DNA of 64,000 nucleotides, from assembly GCA_917880885.1 (NCBI GenBank), contig OU862931.1, forward strand, positions 16,906,736 to 16,970,735, written 5' to 3'. Source of the stretch: Limnephilus marmoratus (taxonomy: Eukaryota > Arthropoda > Insecta > Trichoptera > Limnephilidae). Position 1 is the stretch's first letter. Each line of letters begins with the position of its first letter. The position numbers were made by a program, and so were the translations under genes. Under the pieces are notes generated by a model. The model made no database searches, had not been told where the DNA came from, and saw nothing but the letters and a program-made list of their open reading frames with translations. Positions 1 through 10,861 of the stretch are shown one piece after another.

Positions 1-445
1 CACCCGAAGAAAACGACGGGTCTTAAAAATAAACGGTAATGTCTCCGGCTAGAAGCGACCGTTTGAATAAAAAGGAAAATACATAATGCTAATGCACGGA
101 AAAGGGGGAAATTGGTAAATAACTAATAATTTCCACACTTTTGGAACTAAATCGGCCCGACGACATGCGAGCACAAATAGCATTTGAGCACTACGGTCCA
201 AAATATTTTTAAAATATCATTTATGTTGCTTTGCGCATTTTTACTTGGCAAAAAGAATGTAGGGTCAAAGTAAAGATTTTTAAAAGGGAAGTTTCTTAAC
301 ATGAAGCCATGAGATTGTGGGTAATGCTTACCTATTCGAACCTGGGTTAAATGTATCTATTTTCGTGCATTATTTAAATATCTTCAATTATTTATGTAAT
401 TAAGAATGACTGTGGTGGGTGATCGGCGGGGATTTGATTTTAAAC
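1..445. other. AT-rich DNA, no gene seen
   Basis: No convincing frame, RNA gene or repeat end is visible. The last ~30 bases resemble a segment at 59066-59120 and form the target of the foldback element that follows. Confidence 0.6.
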
Positions 446-457
446 AAATCTACAGTT

Positions 458-650
458 TTAGTTATTTGTTTTTGGGGTGTTATGCCGTGTTGCGCTACCT
501 CCTTCTTTAGCCAACGTTTCGGACATCGTTGCAGTGTCCATCATCAGGGCAGATCCGGCAGATCCGGTAGATGTGTGTGCGCAACACGGCATAACACCCC
601 AAAAACAAATAACTAAAATGCTTTTGGCCGTGAAAATCTTAAAACGTATC
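458..650. mobile_element. Foldback-type element, copy FB1
   Basis: Perfect 35-bp inverted arms lie at 461-495 and 579-613 (beginning GTTATTTGTTTTTGGGGTGT). A tail with TTTTGGCCGTGAAAATC follows the right arm. The 12-bp sequence AAATCTACAGTT at 446-457 is repeated at 651-662 and fits a target-site duplication. Short frames on both strands across the arms are by-products of the palindrome, not genes. Related copies are at 16119-16392, 38662-38837 and, degenerate, 43490-43560. The family is not assigned to a known superfamily. Confidence 0.75.
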
Positions 651-662
651 AAATCTACAGTT

Positions 663-1524
663 ATATTCCGAGATTATATTAAATAATATAAAGCTACCTC
701 GGCAACATTTGACAAAATTATTGGGACGGTCAGTCACTCTTCTCTCTGTTCCGCGTGCAATTTTATAATCAATTCTTAAATCAGACATTATACACCATGT
801 GTTTGATGTGTGATTTATGTGTCTGCGGATATCGAAGGCTCTTGTGTGGGTTTTGAAATCTATGAAAGACCACTGCACGAGTAAAGAGAATGCACATAAA
901 GGAATAGGAGAAAAAGGACTTACTGCGCGGGCACTTCTCTTCTATCTCGGCTGGGTTTATTCATGCACTTGTATGACTATTAGTCGCGGTATTTTACTTG
1001 CAGTATGCGGGATTAAGTTTGCGGATGCGGTATGCGGAATTTTAGAGATGTTCATGCGGCGAGTTTCGATTAAAGAATAATTGTGGGTAAGGTTAAATGA
1101 CAGGTGTATAGGGATGGGTAGGAAAGGAACATGTGACAATACAAGCTACAAGCATAGGGTCTATATGATGTATGTATGTAAGTGTAGCTATGTGATGTGT
1201 AAACGCTCAAACACAATGTATCTTTGTACGTAGTTTAATTTGAAGATAAATTTTAGGCTGATCGAGGGGATATATTAGGAACAGTGACAATCTTTAAATT
1301 CAAAGCAAACGTGTAACTTACAATGCAATAGGAAGGTTGGGGATGGCGATAAAGCGCCATGGAAAAGGTGTCGCAATGGACTTCTGGACTTACCTGAAAA
1401 TAAAAAAAAAGTAAAATATTAGATATTTTGGTCAATCAGAGGGAGAAAACAGACAATAGATAATTAAGAAATTCATTAAACTAAATTAGAGCTAAATACA
1501 ACGTATGAAGTACGAGTGAAGTAA
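663..1524. other. Gene-free stretch
   Basis: Short overlapping frames occur (for example 817-1080 plus) but none has recognisable domains or neighbours. I see no gene here. Confidence 0.5.
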
Positions 1525-1715
1525 TATCGGTCAGTGGCTGAGTTGACATCGCGTTTGAGTCCCACCCAGGCGTCCCGTGTTACCGATTCCTCTCTAAGTC
1601 CGCCATCACGATATAAGCAACATTTTTCAGCTTACTGTGGTGGAAGTAGGAGATTTCAAACATTGGCAGGTTATTCGTAACCCGGTAATGTTTCATTCTT
1701 AAAAAAAATCATACA
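1525..1715 (+). repeat. Candidate tRNA-derived SINE (family C), copy 1
   Basis: The segment starts with a tRNA-like head: GTCAGTGGCTGAGTTGAC is A-box-like and GTTTGAGTCCC is B-box-like. The body, with CAGCTTACTGTGGTGG and ACCCGGTAATGTTTC, recurs at 43215-43430. Shared body plus tRNA-like head suggests a SINE; ends and target duplications were not resolved. Confidence 0.4.
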
Positions 1716-3500
1716 TGAAAAGTGAATGTTTTAATTTCGTAAGTAAATAATAAAAATAAAGGTTACCCTGTTGTATTTAAATAAAATAGTTTTTCTAAAC
1801 ATCTTCTTTTGCGGTAAATTATTACAATACATAAATATTGTCTTTGTCTGTGTCTAGAGAAGAAAGAAAATAATTCGTGTAAAGAGTAAATTAAATCGCT
1901 TTTTATCAAGTCTACAAAACTGGGGTTGTTCATTAAAAAGCCACCCCTAAATTGAATGAAACAGTTAAAAAGATGTACAAAAAGGTTCACAAAAAGAGAT
2001 ACACTGGAAAATAGTTCAATGGAGGTGAGATCCAGTCAGCGCTCGGGTGTACAATTGAGCGGAATTAATTCGCGTTGTTTTTAGGGTAAAATAAAAAAGG
2101 TGAAAAAATGCGGCAAATAAATCGGGCGTCGGGAAAAATGTTAAAAATTCCCAGCGGTGGAATTTTTCGAATGTCGGCAAAACTAACGCGCGGCAGACAA
2201 AGATGAAATAATGGGACTGTCATCCGTTGGAGGAGGACCTATATCTTCACGACTAGCTTTATGAAAAGTTGTCGTGTTCGCAAGGTAAAAGGATTTGAGA
2301 AGAAATTGGCCATATCATTTATATGCAGTTGTTTAGTCTCCGTCTTACAATATTCACATTAATAACATTGAGCGAATATAAAAAAATCTGCGTTTTATAA
2401 ATTTATAATTAAGTATCCCAGAAGACTTAAAATACAATTTCTTATTAAATATTCTAAAAATACATATATTAGAAGACATACATAAAATAAACGACTTAAC
2501 CATTTAATTCAAAATACTAATCTCTAAATTCGACTGCTGAGAACTCAACCCATAAACTTGCGAATACCCAGAGTAACAACACGACAAAATACACTATTCT
2601 ACTGCAGCATTCATAAGCGTACCTACATTGTCCACTAACTAACTAATAATTAATTAATAACTAACAATTGTTAATCTGGTACTTCGAGGATTAACATATT
2701 TTTTAATGTAAGAACCTAAAGATTTTAACGTACATTTCGGTAGGCCAATTTCTACACACTAAAAGATACACGCTTTTAGAATTCTGTTGGATCTCTGGTC
2801 ACCAGAATGCCGTAACCTGAATTTATCCATTATCTTAACCATTTGCGATTAAAACAAACAAACAAAAATTTCTATCATTGAGCTTTTAAAAAAACGAAAC
2901 ATAAATAATAATCATCAGAAGAATTTAAGTAATTTATTCATTACTCAATATTTACACTATTATCTACGATCTACATCTACACGAATAAAATAGGAATCTT
3001 GGAATGGACAAAAAAAATAATTGCTATTTGTAAAATTTTTTAATTTTCCCTAATAAATGGAGGTCGGCATACAATGTGGTGCATGTTCTATAAGCTCACT
3101 CTGCACTCCCACATCCTCTGGGAGGCTTGCGGTTGAATTGGGGAGGAGGGGGAGGGAAAGGGGAAGGGGGGATGGTTTAATCCCGAGGCGAGCAATTATT
3201 ACACTTTTCAGGAAAAAAAACGTCAAATTTAATATACACTGGTTAAGCCACCTGAATGGAAAGGCCTGCCTTTGATATTAAATAATTAGTGTATGAATTT
3301 ATTTTTCAAAGGATGGGACATAATATTTAAAAAATTATCGTGTCGTACTCCTATCGGGGATGTTAAGTATAACATAGTATAATAATTTGTTTTTATAAGT
3401 TGAAAAATAATATTATTGAACACTTGTTCTACAAGATAAACTTGATAACAATGCGTAAACTTTTCGTTAAAACAAAATCTTTCGTTATTAAAATCTTTCG
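1716..3500. other. Gene-free AT-rich stretch
   Basis: No recognisable protein frame or element end. A GC/purine-rich patch at 3100-3190 carries a 72-codon frame of low complexity that I do not regard as coding. Confidence 0.5.
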
Positions 3501-3504
3501 GCGC

Positions 3505-3573
3505 GACCAGTGGCTTACCGCAAGGTAGTCACCTTGGCCCAATTTTGTTTCAAATTTTCATCATGATATAACA
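3505..3573 (+). pseudogene. LINE reverse transcriptase relic (motif B region)
   Basis: One frame reads TSGLPQGSHLGPILFQIFI and then a stop. SG-PQGS-LGP-LF-IF is the block just before the catalytic YxDD of Jockey/CR1-type non-LTR reverse transcriptases. Only about 20 codons survive, so this is a decayed fragment. Strand and family type are supported by the motif; the exact clade is not. Confidence 0.7.
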
Positions 3574-5326
3574 AAATTAATAAAGTACTTAGTTTTAACC
3601 ACTTTTATTATTTAAAAAACCAGCATGTATCGTAAGTAATTCTTACTTTTCAGGGTTTACTTATAACTAGGGTGAAATTGACATATTTAATGATAACTGT
3701 TTGGAGAATTTTATGGTTCATATAAAATATTTATACCAAATCTATTCCTAAACAGAAGTTGTATTTTTATTTCTTGTGTGTATTTTTAATTGAATATAAT
3801 TTTATTTTAATTACTTCTTCCGCATGTTTCAAAATTATCTACCTAATTGTACTATCTACATGTAAAAAGCACTCTGGGCGTTAAATAAACAGAAAAAAGG
3901 TCAGCAACCGGGAAGGAAAAACCTGATTGGATGCACAATACTTTACGTACCAGATTTAAATGTCCGGGTTAAATTTTCCCCACAGGAAAAACTAAACCCT
4001 TTCACACACTTCCCCAAATGATCATCTAGTCAATCCACGCTATGCAATTGCACTATATAAGTATTATAAATACAAAACAATACAAGAACAACATGTCAAC
4101 CTACCAGAGACCAAATGGGAAAATAATTCACCGACTCCAGATATTTTCATATCAGAGGGTTCGGCTCTGTGGAATTCCTGAATTTGCATTATTATTATTT
4201 AGTAAAAAAATATTGTTGAGGTTTTGAAAACTCTTCCTATATTTTTACAAATATTTTAAGCATTTGTTAATATACCTGTGGTAAAAACTGATTACCTAAT
4301 AGATTGTAAACTGATTTTTTTTTCCTTTTTAAACATTGATTGAACCCCTATTCTGAAAGACCCGAACCGCTACTTATCAAGAGGAGGAGATAGACTGACT
4401 GCAAGGAAGAAGATTGGAGTAGGATGAGAAGTCCTGGGCATTGGAAGAGCCAGGGACCGAAACCGGTCAGGGTGGAGAACATAGTAACATTTTATTTTCA
4501 TCAGATAATAAGTCAAATAAGTTTACCGTATTACGTTTCGCATCACTTAGGAATTTACCCCTTTCTTCTGACTTATAAATAAATACTCTTAAGTAGGATA
4601 AGTAAAGAAATTTCTTCGCTCCTCCGCGAACTTACGCGATACTTTTAAAATATAAACCAAGATTTACTACCCTTCCATGAACCAATTAAGTTTAAAGCGA
4701 GCGAAGTTTAACATCGCAGCTTTAATTTGTCAAAGTTTCCAAAGTTAGTTTGACTTTTGACCTATAGTAATACACAGAATACGTGCTTTCCCACGGTTTC
4801 GAGGCCATCAACATACAAGGCTGCTGTAGTGTTGTAAATAGAAAAAAATGAATGATAATTATTTAGAGTTAACATCATAAAAAACTTATTTTAAATTTTT
4901 TTCATAAACTTTACCGGAAGAAAAGAAAAATTGAACTCACTTCGGACACATAGCCGATATAGCCATGCAATACACTACTATAGACTTAACAATTCGGTGT
5001 CAATAAAGACTATCTAATGCTAGATACCACAACAAACGTAAAAGAGTAAGTATCTACCTATTAGATATCTATATATACAGTTTAAGAGCTTACCCATTGA
5101 TGGTAGGTAGTTATCCTAGATATAGTTTAAGAGATTACTCATAGATTTCAATAATGCGCGGATTCAGACATAAACAAATACTACAGCAACCTCAAGGTTG
5201 GGGATCCAGAATAATTACTACAGCCTGCGAAATAAGCCACAAGAGATCATTGGCATCCATAAGAAATAAAGTTCAAAGCATTGTATTTAAAGAGTTACGA
5301 GACAAAACCAAAGTTACAACACCTAT
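3574..5326. other. Mostly featureless; possible LINE tail near 4380-4480
   Basis: Around 4445-4475 one frame reads GRARDRNRSGWRT, resembling the A-DR--WR end of RTE-type LINE proteins, but it is too short to be sure. The rest is AT-rich without recognisable coding potential. Confidence 0.3.
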
Positions 5327-5737
5327 TTTTTTACATTAGCTCCACACATGAGACCCTGGGGAAAATAATTCCCCTGAGGGCCTAAGTAATCTCTGGGGAT
5401 GCTGTGTAAAGGGTCTTTTTAGGGAAAGGAAGGAGAGGAACTTCTGGGAAGGAAAAGGTATGAGGGGTGGGTTGGAATCTGCGAGTCAGTGTGTCCGAGA
5501 GTGACGGACATATCGATCTATCCCTTCCACTGCGGTGCAGGGCAATATTCCGAGAGAGTCAAGCAGTTGATGGGCAGATCCATCCACAGCCAAGATCCGG
5601 ACAAACCTAACCCCATGAACCCGGGCACACCTGCTAAGTCACTAAATGTAGCGAAACACTTGGGGTGACCTATGGCAGAGGTGTTGGTTATCCAATGAAT
5701 GGTGCCCGGGGCGGCGGTAACCATACCCGCCTCCCAT
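5327..5737 (-). repeat. SINE-like family A, copy A1
   Basis: Sense strand is minus. The T-rich left end is the reversed poly-A tail. It is followed by a GTGTGGAG-type tail with the CCCTGAGG hairpin, then a body with ATGAACCCGGGCACACCTGC and GGGGTGACCTATGGCAGAGG, and a head of GGCGGCGG and CGCCTCCCA. Matching copies are at 7798, 11109, 16857, 20511 and 61416. A Helitron-like element begins right at its head. Confidence 0.75.
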
Positions 5738-5738
5738 A

Positions 5739-6185
5739 TCCTACTAATATTATAAAGGCTAAAGTTTGTATGGATGTATGTTTGTTACTCTTTCACGCGG
5801 AAACTACTGAATAGATTTTAATGAAACTTTACAATAATATAGCTCATACATCAGAATAGGCTATAGGCTATAGCTTAGAGCTCTGGCATTATGAAATTTA
5901 TATACAAAAATTGCAATAGGTGGCACGCAAGCTGTTTGAAAAATGAATGTAACGGGTATGGAGGGGTGGTGAAGGGAGATAGGACGTGAGAACGGGGCGG
6001 AGGGGGGAGGGGGGGGTGGGGTAGGCGGAGGATGCAGGGGGAGGGCGGGGGTTGAGGGGGGGGGAGAGGGGTGAGTGGGGGCGGGGGAGAGGAGGGGGGG
6101 GATTGGTGTGGGGATAGGGAATCTGGAGGAGGCGCTGTGGGCACCCCCCTAATACTATGCGAGCATAGCCGGGGGCAAAAGCTAG
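5739..6185 (+). mobile_element. Non-autonomous Helitron-like element, copy A
   Basis: The 5' end is TCCTACTAATATTATAAAGG and the 3' end is a GC-rich hairpin region followed by CTAG (6182-6185) before T, both as expected for rolling-circle Helitrons. It shares long stretches with 19507-20111, including the GGTGGCACGC-AGCTGTTTG block. The interior 5960-6120 is an extreme G-rich tract; the proline-rich frame on the minus strand is a composition artefact. No Rep/helicase is encoded. Confidence 0.75.
5955..6120 (+). repeat. G-rich low-complexity tract in Helitron A
   Basis: Repeated runs of 3-9 guanines separated by short A/T/C spacers. Several overlapping four-run G-quadruplex patterns are visible on the plus strand. 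Counterpart tracts lie in the other three Helitron copies. Confidence 0.85.
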
Positions 6186-6837
6186 TATACAATAAAATAA
6201 TAATCAACCTCCACAAAATCGCAACGTTTTAAATTAAAAATAATTGAACATTGAAAAAGTACCTCTGGATGATTAACAACAATTGCATGTACATTTTTGT
6301 TGATATCCTTGCGCAACGTTTTTACAAGAATACTAAGGACGTTCAGTAATATAGTGGATTAAGTTGGTCTCGGTTTGCAAACGAGATTAAGGTCAAACAA
6401 AGTGCATGGTCGGAAAACAGTCGAGCGCGGAATAGTAATAGTTTGTGAAAATAGTAGTCGACTATTTTAAGCAAAAGGACAATTATTATTCACGTAGTAA
6501 ACAGCTAAAGTTAAGCAAACTACCTTGTACGTTTTAAGCTCAGGATCATAATATCATTTATTGTTTTACCACCGTACTCGGAAGTGCTTTTATACGCCGT
6601 GTTTCACGATGTATTATTATAGTTAGAACTTACGAAACAAGGGGCCATAATGAAAAAATTTCTACTATGTTTATTTGTGTTCGGTTGACAAAAGTTACTA
6701 TAATAATTAATAAACGTACTAATTTTGATGTGGGTAACCTTAGTAAGAATAGTAAGTGAAAAGAAAGGCAAGGTTTACTAGATTTTTTACCAAAATATTA
6801 AATTAAAAATATATAATTGCTTAAAATCCGATAGTAA
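6186..6837. other. Gene-free stretch
   Basis: AT-rich DNA between the Helitron and the hAT element; no recognisable feature. Confidence 0.5.
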
Positions 6838-6845
6838 GTATAATC

Positions 6846-7775
6846 CAGGGGTGGGCAAAATAATGCTTTGCTGTAATTAAAATACAAATTACAAAATACT
6901 TTTTCGCATGTATTCAAAATACAAAATACTGTCAATCTGTGTATTTGAAATACAAAATACAAAATACAGTATTTTAACCATTGTTTTAATTTCAAATACA
7001 AAATACAAATTACAAAATACAAAATACATTTGGTTTTGGTAGAACCTTTGGTTGTAATAAATTGTCGTAAGTGCCCTTATCTAAGGGTGCGTTTCCGTAG
7101 AAGCAAAGTTGAGCAGAGTGAAACAGAGAGGTGCAAAAATAGACCAATCATTTTGCTCAAAAGACACATCTCATCTTCGTTCCAGTTGTAAAGTTTTGTA
7201 GTATAGGACCCAGTAGATAATTATATTATTATAATAACGCGACATTTGTATAGCGCAGTTTTGTGTTATTTCACTTCAAGTTCTTTCTGCTGTAATTACA
7301 GTAGGTAATTAACTAAAAAATAAGCTAGTATTCAGTCAAATTATTCCTATAATGCTTGATCTAATACTATGACACAAAAATGTACAATACAAAGCAATGA
7401 CAAGCATAATATAATACGATACAAATATGATGGAAAAGGTACAATAACAGTGCTATTATAGTACAGGACGTGTTGCCAACTTGAAATATTAACATACAAA
7501 ATATATTGCTCTGGATTCTAGCGTTTTTAGTTTATGAATTATCTATGTCAGTTTATTTTTCATTTTCATTATTAAGGTCGTTAAATGTATTTGAAAATGT
7601 ATTTTGAAGCCATAAGTATTTGAATACAAATTACAAAATACCTCAGCATCAGGTAATTGAAATACCAATTACGAAATACATTTTTAGGAAGTAATTGAAA
7701 TACAAATACAAAATACGTATTTGTATTTCAAATACGTATTTCAATTACAAGTAATTCAAATACTGCCCAGCCCTG
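6846..7775. mobile_element. Non-autonomous hAT element
   Basis: The left end CAGGGGTGGGCA and the inverted right end TGCCCAGCCCTG form 12-bp terminal repeats with one mismatch. They are flanked by a perfect 8-bp duplication GTATAATC (6838-6845 and 7776-7783). CAGGG-TGGGCA ends and 8-bp duplications are diagnostic of hAT transposons. Subterminal regions are dense arrays of AAATACAAAATAC-type repeats (6880-7035, 7600-7760). No transposase is encoded. Confidence 0.93.
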
Positions 7776-7797
7776 GTATAATCCGATGGTATTTCAA

Positions 7798-8222
7798 TTT
7801 GGATGGAAGGAATGGGTACCGCCGCCCCGCGAACCATTTATTGGATAACCAACACCTCTGCCACAGGTCACCCCAAGTGGTTCGCTACGTTTGGTGACTT
7901 AGCAGGGGTGTTCAGTTTCATAAGGATGAGGTTTGTTTAGGACTTCGTGGCGGATGCATCTGTCCATCTACGGGAGATCTTTTGATCACTCCAGCCGGAC
8001 TCTCATCCAATCAAACCATTGCCTTACAATGCAGTGGGAGGGATGGACTCACACATCCGGATGGACTCACACACCCTGGACACACTGACCCCAGATTCCT
8101 TCCCACTCCTTGTACCCTTTTCCTTCCCTCCCTTTTTGTTTCTTTCCTTAAAAAGACCCTCCACCCAGCATCCCCAAAGATGACATAGGCCCTGGGGGGA
8201 ATTTATTTTTCTCAGGTGAAAA
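7798..8222 (+). repeat. SINE-like family A, copy A2
   Basis: Plus-sense copy with head GGTACCGCCGCCCC, body CACCCCAAGTGGTTCGCTAC and tail AGACCCTCCACCCAGCATCC. The final hairpin arm is altered, ending in CTCAGGTG. It starts about 15 bp to the right of the hAT element. Confidence 0.75.
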
Positions 8223-8570
8223 ACTTCTTTAGGATTTAAAAACATAAATACACAATAAAAATTTCGCAGCATGACCGTAAAAAGGCCTGCCAAAGTAATT
8301 TCTTATTACTTTACTACGTTAAATAACAGTTCTTAAATAATATTAGATAAAAAAAAATCTGTTCAAAGTAAAGTTTTCGGTGAGAGTAATTAAATGAGGA
8401 ATCAAGATATAGAATGTCATATATAACAGCCTTAAAAGATTTTTGTGTTAGATAAGCATAAAAATAATATTTTTATGAAATATTACACCGTAAGGGCTTT
8501 ACAACGCTATAAAAGAGGTTACAACTATAGTTTATCTACATTTAAACTACTCAATATGGATGTAACAAGG
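8223..8570. other. Gene-free stretch
   Basis: AT-rich, no recognisable feature. Confidence 0.5.
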
Positions 8571-8573
8571 TTG

Positions 8574-9262
8574 TAAGGCCCGGCTTCCCGCATTTCTACC
8601 GATTTATTACATATTTTCCTTAAATACAGTAAGTTTTAAAGCTCTTAAAAAATATATGTTATTCTTGAAGATAATATCTATACATTCCCCACGCCGAAAC
8701 GGCAATTTTATGAAATTCCTTCGATAGAAGAAAATCGCAAAGTGTGCTCCGAAAATAATTATAACACTTTTTTTCAGTTATTTTATAAGTTACTATCTTT
8801 TTCCCGCGGCTTGGCTCGCATGGTGTAAGGGGGGTTCCCCATTCTCCCACCACCACCCCCGTATCAAATCACCAAAGTAATCGGATGAACGGTTTAGCAA
8901 CGCGTAATTTCTCATGCCAGGGCTCACTATTGTGTACAGAAACCATGGCGGGCATGCGCACATCAAATCCCCAAAGTTTCATCGCAATCGAATGAATGGT
9001 TTAGCAACGCATAGGCCCCATACATACAAACCCAGAAACAAACATATTTTGATTTTCATATACATATATAGATACGTATGAAAAAATGAAGTGTTTCATT
9101 AAATGCTATGTTAGACAATCCCCACGAGAATTTTGCTCTATTTTAAACGATTCGTGTTTTTGTTTAAATATTATGGTTTTTAATATTAGAGCGCTCTCCC
9201 TAACATGAGTAATTAGTAATTACATATCTCTCCATCTTCTTCTTTTTGAGCGGGTACAATCA
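8574..9262 (-). mobile_element. TTAA-type MITE family P, copy 1 (split by a Helitron)
   Basis: Starts near GCATTTCTACCGATTTATTAC and ends near CTTCTTCTTTTTGAGCG, the inverse of the copy at 17765-18126. The interior (8574-8792, 9075-9262) matches the other copies apart from a 282-bp insertion. Terminal repeats have decayed (AAGGCCCGGC at the left, GGGTACAATC at the right). Confidence 0.65.
8793..9074 (-). mobile_element. Helitron-like insert within MITE P copy 1
   Basis: Comparison with the MITE copy near 46150 shows that AAGTTA and GTATGAAAAAAT are adjacent there but separated here by this segment. The insert contains GGTTTAGCAACGC twice and ends in TATATAGATA (reading minus, TATCTATATA), like the 5' ends of the Helitron copies at 12664 and 41294. 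The 3' end is an imperfect version of CTAGT. Confidence 0.5.
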
Positions 9263-9820
9263 GTGATAATGCTTGGTGATTACTAATAATACTTGTTTAA
9301 ATACAAATATCGCAAATTGTATGTAAAAAAGACCGGAATTATAAAAATGAAACGAACAAAAAATAGAACCCAAAAAAATTCTACTCACTTGCACCAAAAT
9401 TACTTTTAGATGAGTTTTGAATCACGCTCTGAATTTAAATATCTGAATAATCTGAAGTCTTATACAGTGGAAAAAAACTGGTATCTATACGACAATGAGC
9501 CCGAAACGCTAACGATCAGGTTTGGCGAGGGTCTAAGAAATGTTGACAATTTATTAGTGGGCAGAAGCGAGCAGAACTTGTTCTGTGAGTTATGTAGGGC
9601 AGTGGGATTATTTGTTCGGTTTAGTTTAATCATAATATCTACTAGGTCTTTACATATGAAATAGGCGTTTGCCGTACTGGCAACTTTGATCTCAAATATC
9701 TTCTCTTTGGTTCGGAATTTCAAATTCAAATTTATACAGCTATTTACTCATGTATTTGTGTTTCAAAAATTATAATTTGTTTTTTCCTTAATTGTTTTTT
9801 TTCTTTGCGTCACTTAGTTT
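9263..9820. other. Open frames on both strands, unassigned
   Basis: Frames 9410-9664 (plus, 84 codons) and 9460-9729 (minus, 89 codons) overlap. Base composition is less AT-rich than its surroundings, so one strand may be an old coding fragment. I recognise no domain and do not assign a function. Confidence 0.25.
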
Positions 9821-10587
9821 ACAAATCGGAAAACTTGAAATATCGCGTTATTTACGAGTACGAGTTCCGAGTTCCACCGTGGCACCAGTGCTGCAGAAAC
9901 GGCTCGAAGGATAAATGATGTGTATGGCGACGGTGCCGCAAAAGAAAACACAGTGCGTTTTTGGTTCCAACGTTTTCGTTCTGGAAATTTCGACCTGCAG
10001 AACAAGCCCCGTGGACGGCCGGAGACCAAAATTGATTATGAAGAATTAAAGGCTTTGTGGAAGCGGATCCATCGCAAACCACGTCCAAGTTAGCTGCAGG
10101 CTGCGGTGTTAGTGATAAAACTGTTTTAATCCACTTGAAGCAAATTGGGAAGGTGGAAAAGCTTGAAAGGTGGGTACCTCACGAATTGAGTGAAGCAAAT
10201 CAACAAACGCGCGATAGAACGCTAGACCACACACTGCACAACAGACGGCTACCAAATTAGAGGAGCTTCAAGTGGAATGTCTAAGACATCCACCGTACTC
10301 TCCGGACCTTTCCCCAACAGATTACCATTTTTTTTCGAAATTTGGATAACTTCTTGCAAGGGAAAAAAATCAACTCCAATGGGGCAGTCCAAACCGCCTT
10401 CAAAGATTTTATTGATTCCCGTCCAAATGGTTTTTTTAGTAAAGGGATCGATGAACTACCTCTGAGATGGCAAAAGTGCATAGATAGCAATGGTACATAC
10501 TTTGATTAAATAAATACATTATATTAAAAAAAATCGACTTTATGTTCCTCCCATACAAAACGACAATTTCAAATGTACGGACCTAAT
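9820..10587 (+). pseudogene. Mariner transposase relic, internally deleted
   Basis: From 9884 the translation contains ETARRINDVYGDGAAKENTV and FWFQRFRSGNFDLQNKPRGR, then after a frameshift near 10056 EADPSQTTSKLAAGCGVSDK and HLKQIGKVEKLERWVPHEL: the helix-turn-helix DNA-binding half of a mariner (Tc1/mariner) transposase. A deletion removes the middle catalytic part. The frame resumes at 10257 with RHPPYSPDLSPTDYHFF, the block holding the third catalytic aspartate, and ends at the stop at 10507-10509. A likely 3' terminal repeat ends in GTACGGACCTAA at 10586. The matching 5' terminal repeat was not found. Non-functional. Confidence 0.9.
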
Positions 10588-10861
10588 ATAATTATTTATT
10601 ACGAGTCGTTGACATTTGAAGTGATGTTTAACGGTTGGAATGGATGTTTCTTAAATTTTGTGAATGTCTTACAACAAGATTGTTTCAAACGAATTGTTTA
10701 TTAGCAACCACAGAATTTATCAGAACTGAAGTACCATGGTGGTGTCGAGGTTCGCAATATTGCGGTGTACGAAATGATGAAATTATTTCAATGAGGTGGC
10801 ATTCAAATGATTAGTACGTTAGGTTACTGATGCCGGTAAAAAAACACAATTATTAATTTTA
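10588..10861. other. Gene-free stretch
   Basis: No recognisable feature. Confidence 0.5.

Noticed and set aside
458..652. Small proteins on both strands with the text SETLAKEGGSATRHNTPKTNN
   Set aside because: They are translations of foldback arms; the same text appears at each copy because the DNA repeats.
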